Shown here piece by piece: positions 25,658 through 35,550 of a DNA stretch of 64,000 nt. Origin of the DNA: Sphingobium herbicidovorans (GTDB lineage: Bacteria; Pseudomonadota; Alphaproteobacteria; Sphingomonadales; Sphingomonadaceae); assembly GCF_002080435.1 (NCBI RefSeq), contig NZ_CP020538.1:2227501-2291500 (forward strand), given 5' to 3'. The notes beneath the pieces were generated by a model. It was not told the DNA's origin, did not search any database, and worked only from the letters and a program-made list of their open reading frames with translations. The translations under genes were made by a program, and so were the position numbers. Position 1 is the first letter of the stretch; the number at the start of each line of letters is the position of its first letter.

Positions 25658-27133
25658 CTAATTGGGGCTGCGGAACAGATGGTTCAATGGGTGCCGCGCC
25701 CGAGGGGACGGCATGAAGCCCGTGAGCCGCCGGGAAACGAGCGACCATCGCACGGGCGAGCCCAGCGCGATATAGCCGTTATGGGCTTGCATCAGCGCCT
25801 CTGCCTCCGCCACCCGCGCCAAACGCTCCGAAGCGCTGCTGGCCATACTCGCCGCCTGCATTTGCGCCTCTGCCTGGGCCGAGCAATGCACCTTTCGCGC
25901 GCAACTGACTCGCCCAAGATACCAGAGCGCGCTGTCATAGGCCGCTACATCGTCGATCAACCGCAGGTCCGCGTCATCCTTCATCGCCACTCTTTCGACC
26001 CGCAGCCCGATCAGGCCCAGATCATGCCGGATCAGTCCAAAAAGCGTGGTGGCGCCCGGTCCGTTTGGCAATGCGACGCGCAGCACCGGGGGATCGCCAT
26101 TGTCGCTGCGCCAGCGCGCTATCACGGCAGCGGCCTGCGCTCGCCGATCATCCATCGTCATGTCCGCCCAGCCGGGTACGGTGGGTGGTCGTGGCAGATC
26201 CAGTTGTGCGGGTACGATCTGTTCGGTGGTTGCCCAGCCGCCCAAAGGGAAAAGGATGGGCAACTGCTTACGGTCGATCGCCATATTGATCGCCTGTCGC
26301 ACACCGTCATCGTCCAGCAGTTTGCCTTGACCCGTTACCGCCAGTCCGAGCAATCCCTGTACGGGATCGACCTGGACCGCATTGCGATCAATTCCGGCGG
26401 GCACCAGCAACGGCAGATCGGCGAAGCGCCCGCCCAACACGATCGCTGCCTTGCCCTCCCGGAAACGGATGACGGCCAACGCTGCCCGTTCCGCCCGCAG
26501 GATGCGTGTTTCCCAGGCGCTTGCTGGCGATTCATCCTCGCCGTCATCTGGCTGGTCCACCGGGGTCAGTATCAGCGCCTTGCCCCAGCGCTCGTGGCGG
26601 TAGGGGCCTGTGCCCCCTTCGCGTGACAGCAGCGCCATCTGCGGCTGCGCCAGCATCTGCAACAGATAGGGTCGCGGCGCGGCCAGGCGGATTTCTATGA
26701 CCTCGCCGGTCATCGGCACAACAGCCTCCACTGCGTCGAGCGGCCCCTCGGGATCTAGCCGTCGCAGCGATTCGATCCGTGCCATCAGCAGGCGCGCGAC
26801 ATCCTTCGCCGCCACCCTCTCGCCATCGGGCCATTGCGCCCGCCGCAGCCGGAATATGTAGCTGCGCCCGTCATCACCGACGATCCAGCGCTGCGCGAGC
26901 GCGGGCAATATCTCGCCGCTTGCATCGAATGCGACCAGCCCTTGCGCCGTCGCCTCAAGGATCAGCTTCGCGCCGGGATCGGGCAGATTTTCCAGCGGCT
27001 TCACGAAATCGGCAGGCGATCCAACGACGCTGACCACGACCGGCCCGCTTGCCTCCTGCGAACAACCAGCAAGCAGCGCAACGGCGCCCATCAGGACGGC
27101 AATCGATCGGAGCAGGGGGGCGGCTACGGTCAT
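25658..27133 (-). CDS. family 5 extracellular solute-binding lipoprotein (orphan)
   Basis: The 491-residue product has a lipoprotein signal ending in ALLAGCSQ. A family 5 (dipeptide/oligopeptide/nickel) binding fold follows: a first lobe with LAQRWIVGDDGRSYIFRLR and the DGVRQAINMAIDRKQL helix. No ABC permease or ATPase adjoins it. It may serve a distant transporter or have another periplasmic role. The start could also be a TTG at 27166. It lies 20 bases upstream of the DUF4112 gene on the same strand. Confidence 0.75.
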   Translation of the reverse strand: MTVAAPLLRSIAVLMGAVALLAGCSQEASGPVVVSVVGSPADFVKPLENLPDPGAKLILEATAQGLVAFDASGEILPALAQRWIVGDDGRSYIFRLRRAQWPDGERVAAKDVARLLMARIESLRRLDPEGPLDAVEAVVPMTGEVIEIRLAAPRPYLLQMLAQPQMALLSREGGTGPYRHERWGKALILTPVDQPDDGEDESPASAWETRILRAERAALAVIRFREGKAAIVLGGRFADLPLLVPAGIDRNAVQVDPVQGLLGLAVTGQGKLLDDDGVRQAINMAIDRKQLPILFPLGGWATTEQIVPAQLDLPRPPTVPGWADMTMDDRRAQAAAVIARWRSDNGDPPVLRVALPNGPGATTLFGLIRHDLGLIGLRVERVAMKDDADLRLIDDVAAYDSALWYLGRVSCARKVHCSAQAEAQMQAASMASSASERLARVAEAEALMQAHNGYIALGSPVRWSLVSRRLTGFMPSPRARHPLNHLFRSPN

Positions 27134-27309
27134 GCGTTCAACAGGCTTAGAGTCTGTCTCGCCCAAGTTGAAGCATTTACGTCAGGCATTGCCTCCTTTG
27201 TGATCAGGGGCTGGTTTTTTCGCCGCCCGATTGCCGGAGGAAGTCTTCCGATCCCGGAATGGGATTTTGTTAACCATGAGTCCGCATTGCCGTTTGGTAG
27301 CCCGAGTCT

Positions 27310-28260
27310 ATGACTTTCGATATGCGCATCCTATCCACAACATTGCTTGTCTTTGCCGCCGCCGGAGCGGCCGCTTTGGCGCAGGGCACGCCGACGCCCT
27401 TCACCATAGCCGAAAGCGGGCGAGGCTATGCCTCGCTCAAGGATGCGGTGGCAGCGATCGGCAATGGCAAAGGGACAGTGGTAATCGCGCCCGGCACCTA
27501 TGCGCAATGCGCGGTGCAGGAAGGCGGGGATATTGTCTATCGTGCCCAGACGCCCGGCAGCGTGATCCTCGACGGCGTTCCCTGTGAGGACAAGGCGGCG
27601 CTGGTGTTGCGTGGACGGTCGAGCAGCGTCGATGGTATCATATTCCAGAATTTGCGTGTTCCCGATGGCAATGGCGCGGGCATTCGCCTGGAAAGCGGCG
27701 ATCTGACCGTCGCCAACAGCCTCTTCCGCAACAGCGAGGAAGGGATTTTGAGCGGCGATGCGCCGGGTAACAGCGTCACCATCGACAAGTCCACATTCCG
27801 CCATCTTGGCCGCTGCGACCGGGACCTGGATTGCGCCCACGGCATCTATATCGGTCGTTATGGCAAGCTCACCGTTACACGCTCCCGTTTCGATCAGGGC
27901 GATGGCGGCCATTATCTGAAGACTCGCACGCCGCGCGTCACGATCACCGACAACAGCTTCGATGATAGCGGCGGGCGCCTGACCAACTATATGATCGACC
28001 TGTCCAATGGCGCCAGCGGTGAAATCAGCCGCAACGAAATGGTGCAGGGCCGGAACAAGGATAATTACAGCGCCTTCATCACCGTCGCGCCGGAAGGGCG
28101 GGAGCATGACAGCAGCGGCTTGTCGATCGCGGGCAACAGTGCATCCTTCGTGCCGGGCCTGCAGCGAAACAGCAGCTTCGTCGCCAATTTCACTGACGAC
28201 ATCGTGAAAATCGGACCGAATCGTCTGGCGAGCGGGATCAGGCAGGCAGACCGCCGCTGA
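27310..28260 (+). CDS. secreted right-handed beta-helix repeat protein
   Basis: The signal peptide (LLVFAAAGAAALAQG) is followed by repeated short strands with the periodic G/N/I pattern of parallel beta-helix proteins, for example ITDNSFDDSGGRLTNYMIDL and GEISRNEMVQG. Such folds occur in pectate lyases and other polysaccharide-active enzymes, but I see no clear catalytic set. An internal ATG at 27322 gives a more compact signal peptide. Function unknown. Confidence 0.8.
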   Translation: MTFDMRILSTTLLVFAAAGAAALAQGTPTPFTIAESGRGYASLKDAVAAIGNGKGTVVIAPGTYAQCAVQEGGDIVYRAQTPGSVILDGVPCEDKAALVLRGRSSSVDGIIFQNLRVPDGNGAGIRLESGDLTVANSLFRNSEEGILSGDAPGNSVTIDKSTFRHLGRCDRDLDCAHGIYIGRYGKLTVTRSRFDQGDGGHYLKTRTPRVTITDNSFDDSGGRLTNYMIDLSNGASGEISRNEMVQGRNKDNYSAFITVAPEGREHDSSGLSIAGNSASFVPGLQRNSSFVANFTDDIVKIGPNRLASGIRQADRR

Positions 28261-28306
28261 CGGCCACTGGCTTGCGCGGGCCGCTGTTCAGGTCGATAAC
28301 TGTGCG

Positions 28307-28513
28307 ATGCGCAGCACTCATGATTCCGCCACAGTACGCCTCTATCACCTGAGCGACTCCGAAGAAGGGGGCGCAGCGACGACCCTCTTTTACGGACCGT
28401 TAAGTCAAGCTGTGCTTATCGCGGAGCAGCAGTCGCAAGATATCCAGGACGGGCTGTTCATCGCCACCGATAATGATGTGGTCGCCTGGCTTGATTTGCA
28501 GGAGGCTGAATAG
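28307..28513 (+). CDS. small hypothetical protein
   Basis: The 68-residue acidic product (many Asp, Glu and Gln) has no motif or membrane segment that I recognise. It ends 24 bases before the next gene, which has a strong ribosome site, so the two may form a unit. The ORF is moderately supported by codon pattern and placement only. Confidence 0.5.
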   Translation: MRSTHDSATVRLYHLSDSEEGGAATTLFYGPLSQAVLIAEQQSQDIQDGLFIATDNDVVAWLDLQEAE

Positions 28514-28537
28514 GCGCCTCCATGTTGAGGAGGGAAT

Positions 28538-28912
28538 GTGCGGAAGTTGGAAGGCTTTTTCGACGTCAGTTATGACAGCAGCCGCAAGCTGATCAAAATT
28601 ACCACCTATGGTTTCTGGAATCTCCAGGTGGTCGAGCAGTTTGCGCAGGCGATCGCCGACATCAGCAGGGTCGCTGATGATGGTTGCGACACGCTGCTCA
28701 ACACCTGCCGGACGGAAATCCACACCCTGGAGGTCAGCGAGGCGTTGGGCCGTATCTCCTATCCCAACAGAGATGCCAACTCGGGCCGGATCGCCATAGT
28801 GTCGCCATCCATGCTCCTGCGGATGCAGACCAAGCGAATACAGCCGCCTGACGGCAACTTTGGCTATTTCGATACCGAACAGGAGGCGTTGCAGTGGCTT
28901 GCGGCCGCCTAG
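28538..28912 (+). CDS. hypothetical protein, possibly STAS/SpoIIAA-like
   Basis: The 124-residue product starts with GTG behind GAGGAGGGAAT. Alternating strands and helices (YDSSRKLIKITTYGFW, then VEQFAQAIADI, LLNTCRTEIHTLE and a final DTEQEALQWL helix) recall the SpoIIAA-like/STAS group. No phosphorylatable serine motif is obvious. The family call is a weak inference. Confidence 0.55.
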   Translation: MRKLEGFFDVSYDSSRKLIKITTYGFWNLQVVEQFAQAIADISRVADDGCDTLLNTCRTEIHTLEVSEALGRISYPNRDANSGRIAIVSPSMLLRMQTKRIQPPDGNFGYFDTEQEALQWLAAA

Positions 28913-28993
28913 CGCCTGCATCTGCGTTCCCGCTTTTCCGCACCCTTCCGGCTCTATAGAGTTGTAAAAGCCGGCCGGGAAGGAGAAGCGTTC

Positions 28994-29677
28994 ATGTCTT
29001 ACACCCTCATCACCGCCAATCGAAACTATTCGAGCTGGTCGCTTCGTCCCTGGATGCTGATGAAGGCGCTGGGCATTCCGTTCGTGGATAGGCTGGAACC
29101 GTTCGCGCATAGCGTCAATTACGCTGCCTTCCGCGCCTTTTCCCCCACGGGGCAGGTTCCTGTGCTGATGGATGAAAGTCGGACCGCTTGGGACTCGCTC
29201 GGCATCACGCTTTACCTTGCCGATCGGCATGCCGGGGTTTGGCCGCAGGATGAGGACGCCCGCGCCTTTGCCCAGTGCGCCGTTGCCGAAATGCACAGCG
29301 GCTTTTCGACTCTGCGGAACGAATGCCCGATGAACGTCGGGGTGCGCGTGGAACAGGACCTGCCATCCCCTTCCCTTAACCGGGATATCGCGCGATTGGC
29401 CGAGTTGTGGGGCGAGGGGTTGAAGCGATTCGGCGGCCCCTATCTCGCGGGACCGGCATTCACGGCTGCGGATGCCTTTTACGCTCCGGTGGCCTTTCGC
29501 GTGCGGACCTACGCCCTGGACGTCGGCCCCGCCGCACGGAAATGGGTCGACCATATCTTGGCTCATCCCGCGATGCAGGAATGGGAAGCCGCTGCCCTGG
29601 CGGAGACATGGCGCGAAGAAAGCCATGAGGCGGAGGTGGGTGCAGCGGGGCGCATCATCCAGGATGATCGCGCCTAG
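28994..29677 (+). CDS. glutathione S-transferase family protein
   Basis: The 227-residue cytosolic protein has an N-terminal thioredoxin-like domain with NYSSWSLRPWML, the probable glutathione-activating serine, and SPTGQVPVL with the cis-proline. An all-helical C-terminal domain follows. GGAAGGAGAAGC gives a strong ribosome site. It fits the bacterial GST group with the SSWSLRPW motif; the substrate is not known. Confidence 0.88.
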   Translation: MSYTLITANRNYSSWSLRPWMLMKALGIPFVDRLEPFAHSVNYAAFRAFSPTGQVPVLMDESRTAWDSLGITLYLADRHAGVWPQDEDARAFAQCAVAEMHSGFSTLRNECPMNVGVRVEQDLPSPSLNRDIARLAELWGEGLKRFGGPYLAGPAFTAADAFYAPVAFRVRTYALDVGPAARKWVDHILAHPAMQEWEAAALAETWREESHEAEVGAAGRIIQDDRA

Positions 29678-29775
29678 TTAAGGCTCCGCTGCAGGCATGC
29701 TATCGCCGGAAACAGGAAATATTGGCTTTCTTCCCCCTTTCGCCGGACCCCGTCTGGGTCTAGGGGGAGACTGTT

Positions 29776-31230
29776 ATGGTCAAGCCCCGCACGCTGTACG
29801 AGAAGATTTGGGACGCGCATGTCATTGAACGCCGTCCCGATGGAACCTGCCTCATCTATATTGATCGCCACCTCGTTCATGAGGTGACGAGCCCCCAGGC
29901 TTTCGAGGGCCTTCGACTGGCTGGCCGGCCGGTGCGCCGCCCCGATCTGACTCTCGCCGTGCCGGATCATAATCTGCCGACCACGCCCCGCCGGGACGTG
30001 CAAGGCAATCGCATCCCGATCGCCGACCCCGAAAGCGCGCAGCAACTCGCCGCGCTGGAACGGAACGCCCCGGAATTTGGCGTTCGCCTGATCGGTGACG
30101 CAGACCTGGAGCAGGGCATCGTCCATGTTGTCGGGCCGGAACAGGGCTTTACCCTGCCGGGCACGACGCTGGTTTGCGGCGACAGTCACACCAGTTCGCA
30201 TGGCGCATTGGGCGCGCTGGCCTTCGGCATCGGCACGTCCGAAGTCGAGCATGTGCTGGCCACCCAGACGCTCATGCTGAAGCAGTCGAAGACCATGGAA
30301 GTCGTGGTCGAGGGTCAGTTGGGCTTTGGCGTCACGCCCAAGGATGTCGCGCTGGCGATCTGTGGGCGCATCGGTACGGCTGGCGGCACCGGCTATGTCA
30401 TGGAATATCGGGGATCGGTTTTCCGCGACATGTCGATAGAGGGTCGCCTGACCGTCGCCAACATGTCGATCGAGGCGGGGGCCCGTTCCGGCCTGTTCGC
30501 GCCGGATGACAAGACCTTCGCCTATCTCAAGGGACGTCCGATGGCGCCCCAGGGCGCGGCCTGGGACGCGGCGGTCGCCTATTGGCGGACGCTCGTTACC
30601 GACGAAGGAGCGCAGTTCGACAAGACGGTCGTCATCGACGCCGCCGACATTGTGCCCAATGTCACCTGGGGCACCAGCCCTGAGGATGTCGTGCCGGTCA
30701 CTGGCGCTGTCCCCAGCCCGGACAGCTTCGCCGATCCGTCCAAGCGCGCCGCCGCGCAGAAGTCGCTCGACTATATGGGCCTGTCTGCCGGGCAGCGGAT
30801 GGAGGATGTGTCGGTCGAGCATATCTTCATCGGCAGCTGCACCAACAGCCGCATCGAAGATCTGCGCGCCGCCGCCGCCCTGCTTAAGGGGCGTCACATC
30901 GCGAGCGGGATCAAGCAGGCGCTGGTCGTGCCGGGTTCCGGTCTGGTCAAGCAGCAGGCAGAGGCCGAGGGGCTGGACCGCATATTCAAGGATGCGGGCT
31001 TTGAATGGCGGGAGCCAGGCTGTTCGGCGTGTCTGGGCATGAACCCGGACAAGGTGCCTGCGGGGGAGCGCTGCGCCTCCACCAGCAACCGCAACTTCAT
31101 GGGCCGCCAGGGTCCGGGATCGCGGACACATCTCGTTTCTCCGGCCATGGCAGCTGCCGCCGCCATCACCGGGCGCCTGACTGACGTGCGGGAATTGCTG
31201 AAAGAAAAACAGGGGGAGGTCGTCGCATGA
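29776..31230 (+). CDS. leuC: 3-isopropylmalate dehydratase large subunit
   Basis: The 484-residue aconitase-type enzyme of leucine synthesis isomerises 2- to 3-isopropylmalate with LeuD. The three cluster cysteines appear in GSCTNSR and [20 protein letters not shown] and YDKVWDxH-like YEKIWDAH at the N-terminus are also typical. The stop overlaps the start of a 37-residue ORF by four bases, and leuD follows that. Confidence 0.96.
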   Translation: MVKPRTLYEKIWDAHVIERRPDGTCLIYIDRHLVHEVTSPQAFEGLRLAGRPVRRPDLTLAVPDHNLPTTPRRDVQGNRIPIADPESAQQLAALERNAPEFGVRLIGDADLEQGIVHVVGPEQGFTLPGTTLVCGDSHTSSHGALGALAFGIGTSEVEHVLATQTLMLKQSKTMEVVVEGQLGFGVTPKDVALAICGRIGTAGGTGYVMEYRGSVFRDMSIEGRLTVANMSIEAGARSGLFAPDDKTFAYLKGRPMAPQGAAWDAAVAYWRTLVTDEGAQFDKTVVIDAADIVPNVTWGTSPEDVVPVTGAVPSPDSFADPSKRAAAQKSLDYMGLSAGQRMEDVSVEHIFIGSCTNSRIEDLRAAAALLKGRHIASGIKQALVVPGSGLVKQQAEAEGLDRIFKDAGFEWREPGCSACLGMNPDKVPAGERCASTSNRNFMGRQGPGSRTHLVSPAMAAAAAITGRLTDVRELLKEKQGEVVA

Positions 31231-31340
31231 AGAAGGTGTTCTGGCTGCTGGCGCTCGGCGCGCTGGCCAGTGCCGCAATGGCGGCGACACTCGGGCGCGC
31301 GGAAGATACGCGCCGCCTGGAGAGCAAGCAGGCGAATTGA
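31227..31340 (+). CDS. tiny secreted or membrane-anchored protein between leuC and leuD
   Basis: This 37-residue ORF begins [20 protein letters not shown], a compact basic-hydrophobic signal or anchor with an AxA cleavage site, then a short polar tail. It is coupled at both ends: its ATG overlaps the leuC stop (ATGA) and its TGA shares a base with the leuD ATG (TGATG). GGGGGAGGT lies eleven bases before it. The tight packing argues that it is translated. The function is unknown; it might only keep ribosomes running into leuD. Confidence 0.65.
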   Translation: MKKVFWLLALGALASAAMAATLGRAEDTRRLESKQAN

Positions 31341-31933
31341 TGGAAAAGCTGACTATCGTTGACGGCCGGGCCTATCCGTTCGGAATGAAGAATGTCGATA
31401 CCGACATCGTCATTCCGGCGCATTGGCTCAAGACCATTTCGCGCGCTGGCTTGGGCAAGGGCGCGTTCGAAGTGCTGCGCAAAGAGCCCGGCAATGTCTT
31501 TGATGATCCGGAATATGCGGGCAGCCCAATCCTGATTGCAGGGGACAATTTCGGTTGCGGGTCGAGCCGTGAGCATGCTGCCTGGGCGCTTGCTGACCTG
31601 GGCATCAAGGTGGTGATTTCACCAAGCTTTTCGGACATTTTTTCCGGTAATGCATTCAAGAATGGCATATTGACCGTCGTCCTGCCGCAGGAGGCTATTG
31701 ATCGGTTGATGGAAGTTGCGAAGACCGACCCGATCCATGTCGATCTGGAGCAGCAGACCGTCACGACGCAGTTCCAGGATCGCTTCGAATTCGAGATCGA
31801 TCCGTTCCGCAAACATTGCCTGCTGGGCGGCCTTGACGAGATCGGACTGACACTGGGGCAGGCTGACACGATCAGCCAGTTCGAGGCGAAGGACGCCGGG
31901 CTGCGGCCGTGGCTCGTTCCCGCCGTTGCGTAA
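31340..31933 (+). CDS. leuD: 3-isopropylmalate dehydratase small subunit
   Basis: The 197-residue swivel-domain partner of LeuC has the N-terminal [16 protein letters not shown] and the active-site segment [13 protein letters not shown]. The ATG at 31340 overlaps the TGA of the tiny upstream ORF, so translation is probably coupled. Length is normal. Confidence 0.96.
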   Translation: MEKLTIVDGRAYPFGMKNVDTDIVIPAHWLKTISRAGLGKGAFEVLRKEPGNVFDDPEYAGSPILIAGDNFGCGSSREHAAWALADLGIKVVISPSFSDIFSGNAFKNGILTVVLPQEAIDRLMEVAKTDPIHVDLEQQTVTTQFQDRFEFEIDPFRKHCLLGGLDEIGLTLGQADTISQFEAKDAGLRPWLVPAVA

Positions 31934-31990
31934 CCGTCGCGATCTTCCTATTTCGATAGATAATCCAGTTCATTTCAACAGGGCATCAGC

Positions 31991-32314
31991 ATGACGACTT
32001 TCGACGATCGCGAAAAAGCCTTTGAAAATATGTACGCCCGCGACCAGGAGATGCAGTTCCGCATCCAGGCGCGGCGTAACCGGCTGTTGGGCGAATGGGC
32101 TGCGGCGAAGATGGGACTGACGCCGGAAGAAACCGACGCCTATGCGAAGGCGGTGGTGCAGGCCGATTTCGAGGAAGCGGGTGATGAGGATGTCATTCGT
32201 AAGCTGGTGGGCGACATGACGCAGGCTGGCGTCGATATCGACGAGGCGGGCGTACGCACTGCGCTGGAAGAACAGCAGGTGATCGCTCGCCGGCAGTTCA
32301 TCGAAGCACAGTAA
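31991..32314 (+). CDS. DUF1476 protein, alphaproteobacterial F1-ATPase zeta inhibitor family
   Basis: The 107-residue all-helical protein begins TTFDDREKAFENMYARDQE and continues with RRNRLLGEWAA, the hallmark of DUF1476. In Paracoccus the family member (zeta subunit) inhibits F1-ATPase through its N-terminus. It starts the cluster DUF1476-bolA-grxD on the plus strand. Whether it inhibits ATP hydrolysis here is inferred from the family. Confidence 0.9.
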   Translation: MTTFDDREKAFENMYARDQEMQFRIQARRNRLLGEWAAAKMGLTPEETDAYAKAVVQADFEEAGDEDVIRKLVGDMTQAGVDIDEAGVRTALEEQQVIARRQFIEAQ

Positions 32315-32332
32315 GACAGGACACGCTTTTCC

Positions 32333-32566
32333 ATGCCAATGGCTGCCGATGAAATTGCGGACATGATCCGCGCGGCCATTCCCGATGCGCAGGTCGAGAT
32401 TACCGATCTTGCCGGGGATGGCGACCATTATGCGGCGCGGGTGGTGTCGGAAAGCTTTCGCGGCATGAGCCGGGTGGCCCAGCAGCGCGCGGTTTACGCC
32501 GCGCTGGACGGCCGGATGGGTGGCGTGCTTCACGCCTTGCAACTGACCACCGCCGTTCCCAACTAA
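32333..32566 (+). CDS. BolA family protein
   Basis: The 77-residue protein has the BolA fold with GDHYAARVVSESFRGMSRV and AVYAALDGRMGGVLHALQL. The conserved histidine of HYA could bind a [2Fe-2S] cluster shared with monothiol glutaredoxin. The glutaredoxin gene 65 bases downstream supports that partnership in iron-sulfur trafficking. Confidence 0.92.
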   Translation: MPMAADEIADMIRAAIPDAQVEITDLAGDGDHYAARVVSESFRGMSRVAQQRAVYAALDGRMGGVLHALQLTTAVPN

Positions 32567-32630
32567 CGGCTTGGAAATTTTCATGCGCGCCATGGCTTAT
32601 TTGCGGGCGCCTGACAGGAATGGACCGACA

Positions 32631-32963
32631 ATGACCGACGCCGTGCAACAGCGGATCGCCGATATCGTGAACAGCAATGATGTGGTGCTCTTCATGAAGG
32701 GGACGCCGCTGTTCCCGCAGTGCGGCTTTTCCAGCCGGGCGATCGCCATTCTTGAACATCTCGGCGTAGCCTATGAAACCGTCGATGTGCTTCAGGACCA
32801 GCTGATCCGGCAGGGCATCAAGAGCTTTTCCGATTGGCCGACGATCCCGCAGCTCTATGTGAAGGGCGAATTTGTGGGCGGCAGTGACATCATGATGGAA
32901 ATGTATGAAGCGGGCGAGCTGGAGCAGTTGATGACAGACCAAGGCGTCGCATCAGCGAGCTAA
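32631..32963 (+). CDS. grxD: monothiol glutaredoxin, Grx4 type
   Basis: The 110-residue glutaredoxin has the monothiol site CGFS, the preceding KGTPLFPQ lysine, the WPTIPQLYVKGEFVGGSDI segment with the cis-proline, and no second active-site cysteine. The family holds and transfers [2Fe-2S] clusters with BolA. An upstream in-frame ATG at 32571 would overlap the bolA intergenic gap and is less likely. Confidence 0.95.
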   Translation: MTDAVQQRIADIVNSNDVVLFMKGTPLFPQCGFSSRAIAILEHLGVAYETVDVLQDQLIRQGIKSFSDWPTIPQLYVKGEFVGGSDIMMEMYEAGELEQLMTDQGVASAS

Positions 32964-32982
32964 AGGCTGTTCCTGTCCCAGG

Positions 32983-34158
32983 TCAGACGCGGATGATCTC
33001 GGGCAGTATGGCGTCGAGCAGCAACATCGCCGCCGGGGTGACGCGCAGACGTTGACCGGTCCGTTCGACCAGATTCAGCGCCGTAAGACGAATGATCGCT
33101 TCGTCGTCGAGCAGCACATCCGGTTGTAGCCCGGACATATCCGCAATCCTGCGAAGGTCGACCCCTTCGGCAAGGCGCAGGCCCATGATCAGTGCCTCGC
33201 GAGCGCGGTCGGTGGGAGCAAGCGGCTCCTCGCTTTGCAGCCCATGGCCATTGCGGTGCACCGCGTTCATCCAGTTTTCCGGTTTCTTGTGGCGCAGCGT
33301 CGCTACGCCGTTCCGGCGGCCATGCGCTCCGGGACCAACGCCAGCATAGGCGCCATAGCGCCAGTAAGTCAGATTGTGCCGGCTTTGCTGACCCGGTCGG
33401 GCGTGGTTGCTGATTTCGTAGGCCGGCAGGCCCGCGGCGTCGGTCATGGCCTGGGTTTGTTCATAAAGCGTTGCGGCATGATCAGGATCGGCAGGGGTCA
33501 TCTTGCCCTGCGCGACGAGGGTGGCGAACCGGGTGCCGGGTTCGATCGTCAACTGATAGAGGGAAAGATGATCCGTGCCGAAGGAGAGGCCTTGGGCCAG
33601 TTCTGCTTCCCAAGCAGCCTCGCTTTGATCCGGCCGGGCGTAGATGAGGTCGAAATTGACGCGGTCGAAGACGGATTGCGCCACATCGAGCGCGGCGAGC
33701 CCCTCGGCAACGTCATGCGCCCTGCCCAGAAAATGCAATGCCTGATCGTCAAGCGCCTGGATACCGAGCGACACGCGGTTCACCCCCGCTTTCGCCAGAT
33801 CGGCAAAGCGCGCGGCCTCCACCGAACTCGGATTGGCTTCGAGCGTGATTTCCATGTCCCTCGTCGGCTGCCAATAGCCTGATGCAGCATCGATCAGGCT
33901 GGCGACAATAGCGGGTGGCATGAGCGACGGCGTACCTCCGCCGAAAAAGATCGACGACAACGGCCGTCCGGGGTTCAGCGCCGCTTCATGGGCAAGATCG
34001 TCCAGCAGGGCGCTACGCCAGGCATCCATGTCGATGTCGGCCCGGACATGGCTGTTAAAATCGCAATAAGGACATTTCGAAACACAAAATGGCCAGTGCA
34101 CATATAAGGCCATGGGTTCTTGCGCGAGCGCTGGGGAATCGAGTGGGGACAGGGGCAT
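32983..34158 (-). CDS. hemW: radical SAM family heme chaperone HemW
   Basis: The 391-residue radical SAM protein shows the HemW cysteine pattern CVSKCPYCDFNSH, with the three cluster cysteines plus the fourth. FFGGGTPSLM and the GVNRVSLGIQALDD segment follow. HemW delivers heme to respiratory enzymes and was long misannotated as HemN-like. I choose 34158; in-frame starts reach 34239. The chosen ATG lies on the same CATG as the divergent CAP gene start. Confidence 0.9.
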   Translation of the reverse strand: MPLSPLDSPALAQEPMALYVHWPFCVSKCPYCDFNSHVRADIDMDAWRSALLDDLAHEAALNPGRPLSSIFFGGGTPSLMPPAIVASLIDAASGYWQPTRDMEITLEANPSSVEAARFADLAKAGVNRVSLGIQALDDQALHFLGRAHDVAEGLAALDVAQSVFDRVNFDLIYARPDQSEAAWEAELAQGLSFGTDHLSLYQLTIEPGTRFATLVAQGKMTPADPDHAATLYEQTQAMTDAAGLPAYEISNHARPGQQSRHNLTYWRYGAYAGVGPGAHGRRNGVATLRHKKPENWMNAVHRNGHGLQSEEPLAPTDRAREALIMGLRLAEGVDLRRIADMSGLQPDVLLDDEAIIRLTALNLVERTGQRLRVTPAAMLLLDAILPEIIRV

Positions 34159-34816
34159 GACTGGGGGGCGCATTAGACGGCTTTGGGTCGCGCGGCTAGC
34201 GATCGCTGGCGCGGCTGTCGTCATTGCCGACAGCGCCATGGCGATGTCCGGGCATCAGGCCAGGCAGTCGGAAAGGGTGATGCCCGCATCCTATTATGGC
34301 ATTAAAGAAGCGGATCGCGATGATGACCTGCTCCGTGATGTCACTCTGGGCATGCATAATGATGAGCGGAAATCGCTGGGCCTGCCGCTGCTCAGTTGGG
34401 ACAATGCCCTTGCGGAGGATGCCGCGCGCTACGCCCGGCAAATGGCGGTTACCAATCATTTTCAGCATTCGCCGCGTTCATCCCGCTCTGTTCCGAGCGG
34501 CGAGAATCTCTGGATGGGTCCGCGGCGGTTGTACGAATATGATGTCATGATCGGCGCGTTTCTGGATGAAAAGCGGCTGTTTCGGCGTGGTGGCAAGCTG
34601 CCCAATATCAGCGTTTCGGGGCGTTGGCAGGATGTGGGGCATTATACGCAGATGATCTGGCGTGGCACGCGCAAGCTGGGTTGCGCGCTGGCTGACGGGC
34701 AGAATTACGAATATCTCGTCTGCCGTTATTTCCCGGCTGGCAACAACTTCGGCCAAGGCCCGCTCGACGCCGACGACAGCCCGCGCGGATCCCAGTTCGC
34801 GAGCGGAGCGGAATAG
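34157..34816 (+). CDS. secreted CAP (SCP-like) domain protein
   Basis: The 219-residue protein has a signal peptide (about 1-29, ending SAMAM) and a CAP domain. The domain shows MHNDERKSLGLPLLSWDNAL, the NHFQHS region, SGENLW, then VGHYTQMIW and YLVCRYFPAGN. These supply the usual His/Glu cavity. The domain role in bacteria is unclear. Upstream GGGGACAGGGGC is the ribosome site. Confidence 0.88.
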   Translation: MTGGRIRRLWVARLAIAGAAVVIADSAMAMSGHQARQSERVMPASYYGIKEADRDDDLLRDVTLGMHNDERKSLGLPLLSWDNALAEDAARYARQMAVTNHFQHSPRSSRSVPSGENLWMGPRRLYEYDVMIGAFLDEKRLFRRGGKLPNISVSGRWQDVGHYTQMIWRGTRKLGCALADGQNYEYLVCRYFPAGNNFGQGPLDADDSPRGSQFASGAE

Positions 34817-34833
34817 GCGCCCGCGCCGCTTCG

Positions 34834-35463
34834 TCAGAACACCGATGCGACCAGTTGCGCGAAGGCGTCGGCGCGATGGCTCATCGCATGCTTTTTCGCA
34901 GGCTCCATCTCACCAAAAGTGATCGCATGCCCCAGCGGCTGGAAGATCGGATCATAGCCAAAGCCCTTTTCGCCGCGCGGCGGCCAGGCGATCGTGCCAT
35001 CGACCCGGCCTTCGAACGCTTCGACATGGCCGTCGGGCCACGCCAGAGCGAGAGCGCAGATGAAATGCGCGCCGTGACCCGCGTTCGGCCCCTTGGCTTC
35101 GATCGCGTCCCAGACCAGCTTCATGGCGATGCCGAAATCCTTCGTTTCGCCGGCCCAGCGCGCGGAAAAAATACCCGGATCACCATTCAATGCCTCGACG
35201 CAAAGGCCGCTGTCGTCGGCCAGCGCAGGCAGTCCCGACAGGTCGGCCGCCTGCATCGCCTTCAGCTCTGCGTTGGCGATGAAGGTGGTTCCGGTTTCTT
35301 CCGGTTCCGGCAGGTCCAGCTCCGCCGCCGACACGGTTTCTATGCCGTACGGCGCCAGCAGTTCGCCGATCTCCCGAACCTTGCCGGGATTGTGGCTCGC
35401 GATCACCAGCTTGCCGGGGGCCAGCTTGCGGATCGCCTGTTCCTGTCCGAAGTCGTCGCTCAT
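34834..35463 (-). CDS. rdgB: non-canonical purine NTP pyrophosphatase (RdgB/HAM1)
   Basis: The 209-residue enzyme hydrolyses ITP, dITP and XTP to monophosphates. It contains [34 protein letters not shown] and the C-terminal [10 protein letters not shown] and SHRADAF. It lies between rph and hemW on the minus strand in the usual alphaproteobacterial order. Confidence 0.95.
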   Translation of the reverse strand: MSDDFGQEQAIRKLAPGKLVIASHNPGKVREIGELLAPYGIETVSAAELDLPEPEETGTTFIANAELKAMQAADLSGLPALADDSGLCVEALNGDPGIFSARWAGETKDFGIAMKLVWDAIEAKGPNAGHGAHFICALALAWPDGHVEAFEGRVDGTIAWPPRGEKGFGYDPIFQPLGHAITFGEMEPAKKHAMSHRADAFAQLVASVF

Positions 35464-35550
35464 TATCTGTCCTTATTGCCGTTCGCCCAGGGCGTGTCGA
35501 GAAGCGGGTGTCCGTTTCCCTGCACGGCCGGAACGAAGGGAGGCCGGAAT

